64,000 nt of DNA from Arthrobacter ipis (GTDB lineage Bacteria; Actinomycetota; Actinomycetes; Actinomycetales; Micrococcaceae): assembly GCF_014694315.1 (NCBI RefSeq), contig NZ_JAAOXD010000003.1, forward strand, positions 884,985 through 948,984, read 5' to 3'. Of this stretch, positions 53,805 to 62,065 are shown in pieces. How positions within the stretch are numbered: the first letter of the stretch is position 1; each line of letters begins with the position of its first letter. Position numbers and translations under genes: made by a program. The notes beneath the pieces are model-generated. The model made no database searches and was not told the origin of the DNA. It was given only the letters and a program-made list of their open reading frames with translations.

Positions 53805-53882
53805 CCGAGTATTCACCTGAGGCACCCCGCCGTGGATGGAGGGTTGCCGACCGGCCAGTCAGGGCTTAATGCCGGTACTCAT
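53805..53882 (-). ncRNA. SAM-IV-like (SAM-I/IV) riboswitch
   Basis: The minus strand reads a closing stem GAGTA/TACTC (53876-53880 with 53807-53811) around ATTAAGCCCTGACTGGCC, CGGCAACCCTCC, GGCGGGGTGCC and CAGGTGA. These match the SAM-IV core: AAGCC, CGGCAACCCTCC, GGTGGGGTGCC and GGTGA. It precedes DUF1737-rhodanese-metZ by about 50 bases, so SAM would repress the operon. The rest of 53883-54151 has a GACGAC...GTCGTC hairpin near 53905-53935 and nothing else I recognise. Confidence 0.85.
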
Positions 53883-54151
53883 TACTCCCCAAAAACGTAA
53901 CACTGACGACAGCGGCGCGCACCGCCGCCGTCGTCATCTTCCGTAACGGACCGAACAGCAACGCGAGGTCAGATATCGCCCAATAAGGGGTGTGGAAGCG
54001 GCTGTAAGTGTCCCCACCCGCTCCCTTCCCTCGCAAGCTCGGCCAGGGAACCCGGCGGGCGTGGCCCCCCGCGTTGCGGTTACAAAGCATGTGGCCGGGA
54101 GGATAATGACGGGAGATGAACCGCCGTAACGCCGGATGAAACCAGGCCGCA

Positions 54152-55480
54152 GTGAATGATTCGACCCCGAATACAGTGACTCCCATGCTGCACTTTGGAT
54201 GGTTTGTGGGCCATGGCTTCGGGGTCCAGGGCTGGGGGACCCCCGGCTACGGAATGGGCTACGACTGGAGGAAGCCCGCCCCCTACCAGCATGCGGTCCG
54301 CGAGTTTGAGCGGGCGGGACTGGACCTGTTCATCATCGAGGACTCCCTCACCGTCCCCGACACCTACGGCGGCAGCGCGGAGGTCTCGCTGGCGCAGGCG
54401 TCCTTTGCGCCGAAGCACGATCCGCTGGCCCTGGTGCCGTACCTGCTCTCCGCCACGGAGCATTTGGGCATTGTTCCCACCATCAGCGCCTCCTTCTACC
54501 CGCCGTTCACCGCCGCCCGGCTGCTGGCCACCCTGCAGCACTTCTCCAACGGGCAGCTGGGCTGGAACGTGGTGACCTCCGGGAGCGATCTTGCCGCGCA
54601 GAACTACGGACTGGACCAGCAGATCGAGCACGACCTCCGCTACGAGAAGGCCGAGGAGTTCGTCGACGTCGTTCGGAAGCTCTGGCGCAGCTGGGAACCG
54701 GACGCCATCCGGGAGGACACCCGGGCAGGGATCTTCGCGGACCACACCAAGGTCCGGCCGATCCACCACGAGGGGGAGTTCTTCAAGGTCCGGGGACCGC
54801 TGAACACGGCCCCGCTGCCGGAGGAGCCGGTGCTGGTGCAGGCCGGGGCATCCCCGCGGGGCAAGGCCTTCGCCGGTGCGAACGCGGATGTTGCGATCGC
54901 CCTGGCCCGCGGCGCCGACGGCATGAAGGCGTACCGGGACTCCATCCGCGCCGAGGCAGCCGCCGCCGGCCGGAACCCCGACGACGTCAAGGTGCTGTTC
55001 GTCCTCAAACCCACCGTGACCGGCTCCAGGGCTGAAGCGGAGGAGCTGCGGGCCGCCCGCCGGGAGCTGACCCAGCGGGAAATCGACAGCCAGCTCAATT
55101 CGATCTCCTATTTGTCCGTCATCGACTTCAAGCAGTTCGACCTCGACGCGCCCCTCCCCGAGCTCAGCACCAACAGCAACCAGGGCACCCTGGAGCACTT
55201 CTCCAAGGCTGCGCCCCCGGGTTCCACGCTGCGGCAGATCCTGCAGGCCAGAAGCGGCGGCGCGGGCGACACCATCATCGGCACGGCGGAGGAAATTGCC
55301 GACCATCTCGAGGAAACCGGGGCTGCAGTGGGCGGAGACGGGTTCCTCTTCTCCGGCTTCGTGGACCCGGCCACCATTCACGGCGTGCTGGACAGGCTGG
55401 CGCCGGTGCTCCGCCGTCGGGGTCTGTTGCGGACAAGCTACGGCGACGGCGGCTTCCGCCGGAACCTGCTGGACTTCTGA
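54152..55480 (+). CDS. NtaA/SnaA/DszA-family flavin monooxygenase
   Basis: A 442-aa LLM-class monooxygenase of the two-component NtaA/SnaA/DszA (YxeK-like) family, using reduced FMN from a separate reductase. Evidence: LHFGWFVGHGFGVQGW near the start, LDLFIIEDSL, NVVTSGSDLAAQNYG (flavin region), EEFFKVRGPLNTAPLPEEPVLVQAG (the typical PQGxPVxxQAG block) and SRAEAEELRA. Known members oxidise sulfur- or nitrogen-containing chelates and thioethers. The GTG at 54152 gives a short N-terminal extension; the ATG at 54185 is an alternative. It heads the lyase/synthase operon; the lyase ATG is four bases after its stop. Confidence 0.9.
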   Translation: MNDSTPNTVTPMLHFGWFVGHGFGVQGWGTPGYGMGYDWRKPAPYQHAVREFERAGLDLFIIEDSLTVPDTYGGSAEVSLAQASFAPKHDPLALVPYLLSATEHLGIVPTISASFYPPFTAARLLATLQHFSNGQLGWNVVTSGSDLAAQNYGLDQQIEHDLRYEKAEEFVDVVRKLWRSWEPDAIREDTRAGIFADHTKVRPIHHEGEFFKVRGPLNTAPLPEEPVLVQAGASPRGKAFAGANADVAIALARGADGMKAYRDSIRAEAAAAGRNPDDVKVLFVLKPTVTGSRAEAEELRAARRELTQREIDSQLNSISYLSVIDFKQFDLDAPLPELSTNSNQGTLEHFSKAAPPGSTLRQILQARSGGAGDTIIGTAEEIADHLEETGAAVGGDGFLFSGFVDPATIHGVLDRLAPVLRRRGLLRTSYGDGGFRRNLLDF

Positions 55481-55484
55481 CGCC

Positions 55485-57227
55485 ATGGCGGCCGGGGCTG
55501 GTGCAATGGCAGGGCCTGGTTCTACGGATGGGCCCGGGGGACACGACGGACTGATGCCGGGCCTCCAGCGCGGCACATTCCTGGTCGGGGCGGCCCATAT
55601 CCGTGCCGACGACGTAGCTGCCGCGGCTGCCGATCCCACAGTGGCGGTGGTGCTCAGCGCCGAAGCCCTCGAACTCGTCGGGCTGTCCCGCGAGGTGGTG
55701 CAGGCGGCCATCGATTCCGGCCACCGGGTCTACGGACTCAACACCCTGCTCGGCTCCGGCCGGGACACCGCCGTGGAGCAGGAATCCATCCTCGACTTCC
55801 AGCTGCAGGTGGTGCGCTACCACCACAGCGGCGTCGGCGCACTCCTGGACCGGGATGAAGTCCGGGCCCTGATCCTGGCCAGGCTCATCGGATTCACGCG
55901 GGGAGGCTCGGGGGTGCGCCCGGAAACTGCCCGGTTTTATGCCGAACTGCTCAACAGGGGCGTGGTGCCTGCCGTTCCGCGCGACGGGTCCGTCGGCTCG
56001 TCGGACCTCACCCAGTTGGCGGCGGTTGCCGCCGTCGCCATCGGGGAGGGGCAGGCGCTTGCTCCCGACGGCGGCCTGCAGGACGGCGCGGAGGCCCTTG
56101 CCGCTGCCGGGCTGGAACCGCTGGTCCTGGCGCCGGGCGAGGCCCTGGCGCTGGTCAGTGCCAACTCCTATTCGATCGGTGCAGGCGCACTGGAACTCTG
56201 CCGCATCCGGTGGCTGGCCGATTTGGCGGACACCGCGCTGGCGCTCTCGCTTGAGGCCACCGCAAGGTACGACGGCGGCGGGAACCTCAGCCCGTTTTCG
56301 CCGGCCGTCCAGTCGGCCAAGGCGGTGGACGGCCAGCGCGTCTCGGCGGCCAACGTCCGGCGCCTGGTGCGCGGCGGCTGGCTGGAAGACCCGCGGCGGC
56401 AGGTGTCGGTCCAGGACGCCCTGTCCTTCCGGGCCGCGCCGCAGACACACGGTGCGTTCCGGGCCCAGGTGACCGCCCTGGCCGAGGCGCTCGAGGTGGA
56501 ACTCAACGGCCGGGGCGACAACCCGCTGACGGATGTGGCCTCGGGCCGGATGGTGTCCGGCGGAAACTTCCAGCCCATGCAGCTGGCCCTGGCGTTCGAG
56601 GCGCTGCGGCTGGGACTGGCCCATGTCGGAATCAGTAGCGAGCGGCGGATCGCCAAGCTCTATCCGCCGCAGCGCCTCATCCGGCAGCTCAACCTCGAGG
56701 CCGCCCGGGCGGGCACGCCGCTCGCGTTAGAGGACCTGCCGGGACTGCTTTGGTACTCGGCCGCCGGCCTCCTGGCCGAGCTGAAGTTCCTGGCGGCACC
56801 CGCCACGCTGGGTGCCCCCACCCTGTCCGCGGACGTGGAGGACCACTCCACCTTGGCCCCGCTTGCCCTCCAGCAGCTGCAGCGCTCGGTGGAGGCCGCC
56901 GCCAAACTCCTCACCATCGAGGCATTGACGGCCTCCTACCTTTTGGCGGAGGCGCAGGACACAGATCTGCGGGAGGCGGAAATCCGGGAGCCCGGAGCAG
57001 GCAGCGGCGCCGTCGTGGCCCGGCTGTCGGAACTGCTGGCCGGTCAACTGCCGGCGGCGGTACTGGTCGACAGCGCGCGTACTGCGCTGGGGGATTTGCT
57101 GGCACGACTGCCGGAACTCAGGACAGCGGATCCGGACGGTTCAAATGCCGGTGCTCCGAATGGCAGCGGCCCGGACGCCGGGGGCCCGCATGACGCGGGC
57201 CCGAATGACCGCGGAGGAGGATCATGA
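55485..57227 (+). CDS. Aromatic amino-acid lyase-family protein without a normal MIO triad
   Basis: A 580-aa homologue of the HAL/PAL/TAL ammonia-lyase family. Kept: YGLNT (the catalytic Tyr, about residue 81), YSIGAGALEL, GRGDNPLTD, SGGNFQPMQLALAF and SSERRIAKL. However, the cofactor region reads GSVGSSDLTQL (about 166-176), one residue shorter than GSVGASGDL, so the Ala-Ser-Gly triad that makes the MIO cofactor is missing. It may have lost deaminase chemistry or use another mechanism. The start ATG 55485 is near the monooxygenase stop; later in-frame ATGs (55506, 55554) are possible. The stop overlaps the PLP enzyme start (ATGA). Confidence 0.85.
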   Translation: MAAGAGAMAGPGSTDGPGGHDGLMPGLQRGTFLVGAAHIRADDVAAAAADPTVAVVLSAEALELVGLSREVVQAAIDSGHRVYGLNTLLGSGRDTAVEQESILDFQLQVVRYHHSGVGALLDRDEVRALILARLIGFTRGGSGVRPETARFYAELLNRGVVPAVPRDGSVGSSDLTQLAAVAAVAIGEGQALAPDGGLQDGAEALAAAGLEPLVLAPGEALALVSANSYSIGAGALELCRIRWLADLADTALALSLEATARYDGGGNLSPFSPAVQSAKAVDGQRVSAANVRRLVRGGWLEDPRRQVSVQDALSFRAAPQTHGAFRAQVTALAEALEVELNGRGDNPLTDVASGRMVSGGNFQPMQLALAFEALRLGLAHVGISSERRIAKLYPPQRLIRQLNLEAARAGTPLALEDLPGLLWYSAAGLLAELKFLAAPATLGAPTLSADVEDHSTLAPLALQQLQRSVEAAAKLLTIEALTASYLLAEAQDTDLREAEIREPGAGSGAVVARLSELLAGQLPAAVLVDSARTALGDLLARLPELRTADPDGSNAGAPNGSGPDAGGPHDAGPNDRGGGS

Positions 57228-58273
57228 CCACCGTGACGGGAAGCGGCCGTCAGCCAAGGCACGTGGCGACTATCGTTGATTCGGGCCTGGACGCTGATGC
57301 TGTGCTGGCGCGGGTGGGGAACACTCCGCTGGTGCCGCTGAATGTGCTGAGCCGCGGGCTGGGGAGCACCGTGTTCGTCAAGCTTGAATCGGAGAACCCC
57401 GGCGGTTCCATCAAGGACCGGACAGCACTGAGCATGGTCCGGGCGGCCGAGCGGAGCGGCGAGCTGCAGCCCGGCGGGACCATTGTGGAGAGCACATCCG
57501 GAAACACGGGAATCGGGCTCGCCCTGATCGGGGCGCTGACCGGCCACCCGGTGGTGGTGGTCACCGGTGATTCCATCTCCTCCGAAAAGCTGGAAGCCCT
57601 CAACAGGTACGGGGCGCGGGTGGTGTTTACGGACTGGAGCGCGCCCTCGGACTCGCCGCAAAATGCACGGGCGGTCGCGGCCCGGATTACGGCCGAAATT
57701 CCCGGCGCGTGGCGTCCGCTGCAGTTCGACAATCCGGCCAACCCGCGGGCGCACTACGAGGGGACTGCGCCGGAAATCTGGGAGCAGACGGCCGGCCGGG
57801 TTACGCACTTCGTCGCAGGCGTGGGCACCGGTGGCACCATCACCGGGAACGGACGGTACCTCAAGGAAAAGTCCGGCGGGCACGTGGAGGTAATCGGCGC
57901 GGACCCCTACGGTTCGGTCTACAGCGGCGGGCATCCGGGCCAGATCCTGGTGGACGGTGTGGGCAACTCCTGGCCCAAGCCCGACTGGCCGAAGGTCTTC
58001 GACCGCGGCCTGCTGGACCGGTTCCTGCGGATTCCGAATAACGAGGTGTACACAACGCTGCACCGGATGCTCAACGACGAAGGCCTGTCCCTCGGGCCGT
58101 CGTCGGGACTGACCGTGGCGGCAGCGGTCCGGGTGGCCAGGGCGGCGCCGCACGGGTCAGTGGTGGTGGCGATCGCCCCGGACACCGGCAGCAACTACCA
58201 GAGCAAGGCCTTCAACCCGGTGTGGCTGGCGGACAACCACATCCGCCTGGCCGCCGACCTGGCGGAGGACTAG
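57224..58273 (+). CDS. PLP-dependent cysteine-synthase-like enzyme
   Basis: A 349-aa fold-type II PLP enzyme of the cysteine synthase / cystathionine beta-synthase family. The PLP lysine is in GGSIKDRTA (about K57). Phosphate-binding GTGGT (VGTGGTITG), STSGNTGIGLA and GPSSGLTVAAAV are present. It is the last gene of the operon and overlaps the lyase by four bases. The substrate is unknown; a beta-replacement or beta-elimination on a cysteine or serine derivative is expected. It is not SbnA-like by context, as no siderophore genes are adjacent. Confidence 0.88.
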   Translation: MTTVTGSGRQPRHVATIVDSGLDADAVLARVGNTPLVPLNVLSRGLGSTVFVKLESENPGGSIKDRTALSMVRAAERSGELQPGGTIVESTSGNTGIGLALIGALTGHPVVVVTGDSISSEKLEALNRYGARVVFTDWSAPSDSPQNARAVAARITAEIPGAWRPLQFDNPANPRAHYEGTAPEIWEQTAGRVTHFVAGVGTGGTITGNGRYLKEKSGGHVEVIGADPYGSVYSGGHPGQILVDGVGNSWPKPDWPKVFDRGLLDRFLRIPNNEVYTTLHRMLNDEGLSLGPSSGLTVAAAVRVARAAPHGSVVVAIAPDTGSNYQSKAFNPVWLADNHIRLAADLAED

Positions 58274-58274
58274 C

Positions 58275-59372
58275 TCAGGAGGCAGGGCCGCTGGCGGCCG
58301 TCTCGCTCTCCGAACGGATCCAGGCGTTCCAGTCCAGCGGGTGCACGGAGGGCCGGCCCAGCAGGTAGCCCTGCGCAGCCGTCATACCAAGTTCGGTCAC
58401 GGCCTCGAGTTCCTCGGGAGTCTCGACGCCCTGGGCGCCGATCACGGCGTCAACGTGGCGGGCTAGTTCACCCATGGCGGCGGCCCTCAGGCGCTGGCCC
58501 GGGGAGTCCTCGATGTCGGCGATGAAGCTCCGGTCCAGCTTGATGATGTCCGGGTGCAGTTCCAGGACTTGGTCCATCGAGGTAAAGCCGACCTCGGCGC
58601 CGTTCACGGCGATCCGCAGCCCACGGCGCCGCAGCGGGGTGATGGCGAAGGTCAGCGACGCGTACTGCTCGAGGGGGACCGGGCCGTTCAGGTCGATGAC
58701 GATCCGGTCCATGGCCAGCTGGGAATGTTCCAGCAGCCCGGGGATCCTTGGGTCCGCGCATGTTGCCGGTGTCAGATTCAGTGCGATGAACAGGTGATCG
58801 GGCACGGCCTGTGCCGCAGCAAGGGCGCGGTGCAGCGCCGCGAGTTCAAGGTCGGTGCCCAGCCCAACGGATTCGGCCTCGTTGAACCAGTGGTCCGCGC
58901 TGGCGCCGTCGTCGCTGACGAACCGGGTCAGGGCCTCGACCCCGATCACCTGCCCCTCCGGAAGCCGGCGGATCGGCTGGAACGCGGTCATCAGCATCTT
59001 GTCGGCGAGGATGGCTTCAATCCGGTTCCTGCTCCGCCGGGTGAAGGGCACCGGCTCGGGCGCAGCCAGGTTCTGGGCGGAAGCGCTCACCGGGATGGCG
59101 CCGTTTTCGGCGTTGGCCAACTCGGTTGTGGCGGTGAGGTGCTCGAGCAGCACGTGTTCGGGATTGTCCGGATGGGCTTCGAACAGGGCACGCAGCTGGG
59201 CTCGGGGCCATGCACTGGCCGGATCTGTTTCGGCGAGCAGCTCGAGAATGATTTGCTCGGCTTGCCAGCGCACACTAATTTCCCCCACGTCCCCCGGCAG
59301 CGCTGCCTGGGCCCCCCAGCCCGTGGGTAGTGAGTTTGTCAATGCGTGCAGGGAGTTGTCATCCCAAGACAT
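58275..59372 (-). CDS. Degenerate EAL-domain protein
   Basis: A 365-aa protein with an N-terminal region of about 115 residues (unrecognised) and a C-terminal EAL fold (about 120-350). EALTR is kept, but several metal and catalytic positions differ: the canonical DDFGTG-like stretch reads NGAEVGFTS, AEGVET reads AQGVET, and the TE pair in the ExLTE block reads NG (DLNGPVP). Such domains usually lose phosphodiesterase activity and act as c-di-GMP or protein-binding modules. The ATG at 59372 has AAGGA seven bases upstream. Its end is one base from the PLP gene stop (convergent). Confidence 0.88.
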   Translation of the reverse strand: MSWDDNSLHALTNSLPTGWGAQAALPGDVGEISVRWQAEQIILELLAETDPASAWPRAQLRALFEAHPDNPEHVLLEHLTATTELANAENGAIPVSASAQNLAAPEPVPFTRRSRNRIEAILADKMLMTAFQPIRRLPEGQVIGVEALTRFVSDDGASADHWFNEAESVGLGTDLELAALHRALAAAQAVPDHLFIALNLTPATCADPRIPGLLEHSQLAMDRIVIDLNGPVPLEQYASLTFAITPLRRRGLRIAVNGAEVGFTSMDQVLELHPDIIKLDRSFIADIEDSPGQRLRAAAMGELARHVDAVIGAQGVETPEELEAVTELGMTAAQGYLLGRPSVHPLDWNAWIRSESETAASGPAS

Positions 59373-59538
59373 CGGCTATTCCTTTATACGTACTCATTCC
59401 GGCTGAGCCCGGAACCAGGCCACATGCCATCACCGCCGCGTGACGCGGGCAGTGGCCGTGGAAGAAGACTACAGCGCAGGGCACCGGCTTGTCCCGGCTT
59501 TTTTCGAACGGTGCCTTTTCGTTATGCGGGACGTCCGG

Positions 59539-60471
59539 TCATTCGATTCCGGCGAACAATTCGTTCAGCTCGGCGGTCAGCTGCTTGCGGAGTGCCGGCG
59601 TGCCGATTTCGCGGCCGTCGATGTGATTGACCGGCGCCAGGAGGCGGATGCTGGAAATCAGCCAGACCGCGTCGGCGTCTGCCAGGTCCTGGGGCTTCAG
59701 CGGGCCGTAGCCCAGTTCCCAGCCGGCGGCCTTGGCGGCGGCGAAGAGCGCGCCCTGGGACGTTCCGGGGAGAATGCCGCTGTCCAGCTGCGGCGTGACG
59801 AGGCGTTTAACTGTTGTTCCGGCGTCGTTCTTCTCCACGTTCGCCAGTAGCACGGTGGATGTGGGGCCCTCCAGCACGCGGCCGTCCGAGGACGTGAAGA
59901 TGACATCATCCGCCCCTTGCTTGTGGGCGTGGCGCAGCGCGGCCATGTTGACCGCGTACGAGAGGGTCTTGGCGCCGAGCAGCAGCCATGGGGCGCGCTC
60001 GGCTGCGTCGCTGTCATAGCCGCGGTCAAGGAGGATCACGTCGATTCCCGTCTCGCGCTGGCGCCGTCCGGCCACGGCGACGGGGGAGACCTGAACCCAG
60101 CAGGTGGGGGCGGAGGCACCCTCGACGCCGCGGGTGACAATGAGCTTCACCACGGCCTCGTCCAGCTCCGGGGAAGGTGCCGGGTTGTCGGAGCGGAACG
60201 CCGCGACGCCCGTCCCGACTGCACGGCGCCAGCCGTCCGGCCCCGGAATCTCCAGGTCCAACGCCTGCGCCGAGCGGGCCAGCCGGTCCAGGTGGGCCTG
60301 GATCTTCCGCGTGTGGCCGGCGACGGCGAGCATGGACTCGAACACGCCGTCACCGCGGGTGGCACCCAAATCAGTGGCCATCAGCTGCGGCTTTTCGGGG
60401 TCGGCAATCCGTCCGTTCTCATAGTCCGGATCCAGGAACACCAGCACTGTGCGGGAGGTACGAGACGTCAT
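59539..60471 (-). CDS. pabC: Class IV aminotransferase, aminodeoxychorismate lyase-like
   Basis: A 310-aa fold-type IV PLP enzyme. RGDGVFESMLAVAGHTRKIQAHLDRLARSA and TLSYAVNMAALRHAHKQGADDVIFTSSDGRVLEGPTSTVLL are typical, with the PLP lysine in the GAKTLSY segment and EGP in the phosphate region. PabC-type enzymes turn aminodeoxychorismate to p-aminobenzoate for folate. The presence of a PabB-like gene at 62066 supports that role, though D-amino-acid or branched-chain aminotransferase activities cannot be excluded. ATG at 60471. It is divergent from cls. The 166 bases to the EAL gene hold nothing clear. Confidence 0.82.
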   Translation of the reverse strand: MTSRTSRTVLVFLDPDYENGRIADPEKPQLMATDLGATRGDGVFESMLAVAGHTRKIQAHLDRLARSAQALDLEIPGPDGWRRAVGTGVAAFRSDNPAPSPELDEAVVKLIVTRGVEGASAPTCWVQVSPVAVAGRRQRETGIDVILLDRGYDSDAAERAPWLLLGAKTLSYAVNMAALRHAHKQGADDVIFTSSDGRVLEGPTSTVLLANVEKNDAGTTVKRLVTPQLDSGILPGTSQGALFAAAKAAGWELGYGPLKPQDLADADAVWLISSIRLLAPVNHIDGREIGTPALRKQLTAELNELFAGIE

Positions 60472-60564
60472 GCCTCAAGCTTAGTGTGGCCGGTGCCCGA
60501 TAGGCTGGCATCACCGCTCCATTCGGAATGGCTGTGAGGGTAAGAAGTAACGGGGGTTTCAACT

Positions 60565-62040
60565 GTGTTGTGGCCATTTCCGCTGGCGGAGACACTGCCG
60601 GGTTGGCTGATCCTGCTGCTCAGCGGAGTGGATCTGGTCATCAGGGTCCTGGCCGTGGGCATTATCCCGGGCAACCGGCGGCCCACAACGGCCATGGCCT
60701 GGCTGCTTGGCATCTTCTTCGTGCCGGCCCTGGGACTGATCCTCTTCCTGCTCTTCGGTAACTTCAAGTTGTCGCGCCGCCGCACCGAGCAGCAACAGCT
60801 GGTCAACGAGAGGGTCCGTGCCGGCAGCGCCGCGCTTTCCGACGTCGCCAGTGAGTATTCCGGCCCGGAATGGGTCCTGTCCGCGGCCGAACTCAACCGC
60901 CGGCTCGGGTCGATCCCGCTGGTGGACGGCAACCACGTGGAGCTGATACCCGGCTACCCGGACTCCATCCGCGCCATGGCGGAGGCGGTGCGGAAAGCAA
61001 AGCGTTTCGTCAATGCCGAGTTCTACATCATGAGCACGGACCACGTCACGGACGACCTCCTCACGGCCCTTGAGGAGGCGGCGGACCGCGGCGTCCAGGT
61101 CCGCGTGCTGTTCGACCACATCGGAACCCTGCGCGTGAAGGGGTACAACAAGCTGCTGAAACGGCTCAAGGCCAGCCGCATCCAGTGGCGGCGGATGCTG
61201 CCGCTGCTGCCCATCCACGGCCAGTGGCGCCGGCCGGACCTGCGCAACCACCGCAAGATCATGGTGATCGACGGCGAAGTCGCGTTCACGGGGTCGCAGA
61301 ACCTGATCGAGCCCTCCTACAACAACCCCAAGCACCGCAAGGCCGGCCGGGAATGGATCGAGCTGATGGCCTGCCTGCGGGGCCCGATCGTTCCCACGCT
61401 CAATGTTGTCTTTGCCACCGACTGGCTCAGCGAGTCCGACGAGTCACTTGAGGACCAGCTGCAGGTGACTGCCGAGCCCTCGCCGGGCGGCGTCACAGCC
61501 CAGGTGGTGCCCAGCGGCCCCGGCTTCACCACCGAGAACAACCTCCGGCTTTTCAACACGCTGATCTACTCGGCGCAGCACCGGATTTCCGTCTGCAGCC
61601 CCTACTTTGTGCCGGACGATTCCCTGCTCTACGCCATCACCACCGCGGCCCAGCGCGGGGTGGACGTGGAACTGTTCGTCTCCGAGAAGGGCGACCAGTT
61701 CCTGGTCCACCACGCCCAGCAGTCCTACTACGAGGCCCTGCTGCGGGCCGGCGTTCGGATCTACCTCTACAAGGCGCCGTTCGTGCTCCACGCCAAGCAC
61801 TTCACCATCGACGACGAAGTGGCGGTCCTGGGCTCCAGCAACATGGACATGCGGTCCTTCTCGCTCAACCTGGAGGTTTCGGTGATGCTGCTGGGCGCAG
61901 ACGCCGTCAACAGCATGCGCGCGGTGGAGGACACCTACCGCGACATCTCCCACGAGCTCCGGCTCGAGGACTGGATGCGCCGGCCCCTCGCGGCAAGGTA
62001 CGTGGACAACGTCGCCCGCCTCACGGCCACAGTCCAATAA
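60565..62040 (+). CDS. cls: Cardiolipin synthase
   Basis: Cls joins two phosphatidylglycerol molecules to cardiolipin. At 491 aa it has two N-terminal membrane helices (LAETLPGWLILLLSGVDLVIRVLAVGII and AMAWLLGIFFVPALGLILFLLFG) and two phospholipase-D HKD motifs: HRKIMVIDGEVAFTGSQN (about residues 230-247) and HAKHFTIDDEVAVLGSSN (about 411-428). The GTG at 60565 has a GGGGG-rich upstream stretch. It is divergent from pabC and converges with the pabB-like gene. Confidence 0.95.
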   Translation: MLWPFPLAETLPGWLILLLSGVDLVIRVLAVGIIPGNRRPTTAMAWLLGIFFVPALGLILFLLFGNFKLSRRRTEQQQLVNERVRAGSAALSDVASEYSGPEWVLSAAELNRRLGSIPLVDGNHVELIPGYPDSIRAMAEAVRKAKRFVNAEFYIMSTDHVTDDLLTALEEAADRGVQVRVLFDHIGTLRVKGYNKLLKRLKASRIQWRRMLPLLPIHGQWRRPDLRNHRKIMVIDGEVAFTGSQNLIEPSYNNPKHRKAGREWIELMACLRGPIVPTLNVVFATDWLSESDESLEDQLQVTAEPSPGGVTAQVVPSGPGFTTENNLRLFNTLIYSAQHRISVCSPYFVPDDSLLYAITTAAQRGVDVELFVSEKGDQFLVHHAQQSYYEALLRAGVRIYLYKAPFVLHAKHFTIDDEVAVLGSSNMDMRSFSLNLEVSVMLLGADAVNSMRAVEDTYRDISHELRLEDWMRRPLAARYVDNVARLTATVQ

Positions 62041-62065
62041 CTTCTCGATAGAGCCGGCCAAAAAC

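Noticed and set aside
53905..53935. Terminator for the LLM monooxygenase region or a second riboswitch
   Set aside because: The stem has an internal mismatch, no T-run follows on either strand and it matches no known aptamer.
55296..55484. Upstream extension of the lyase-like gene to 55296
   Set aside because: The extension overlaps the end of the monooxygenase gene in another frame and has no SD; family similarity starts after 55554.
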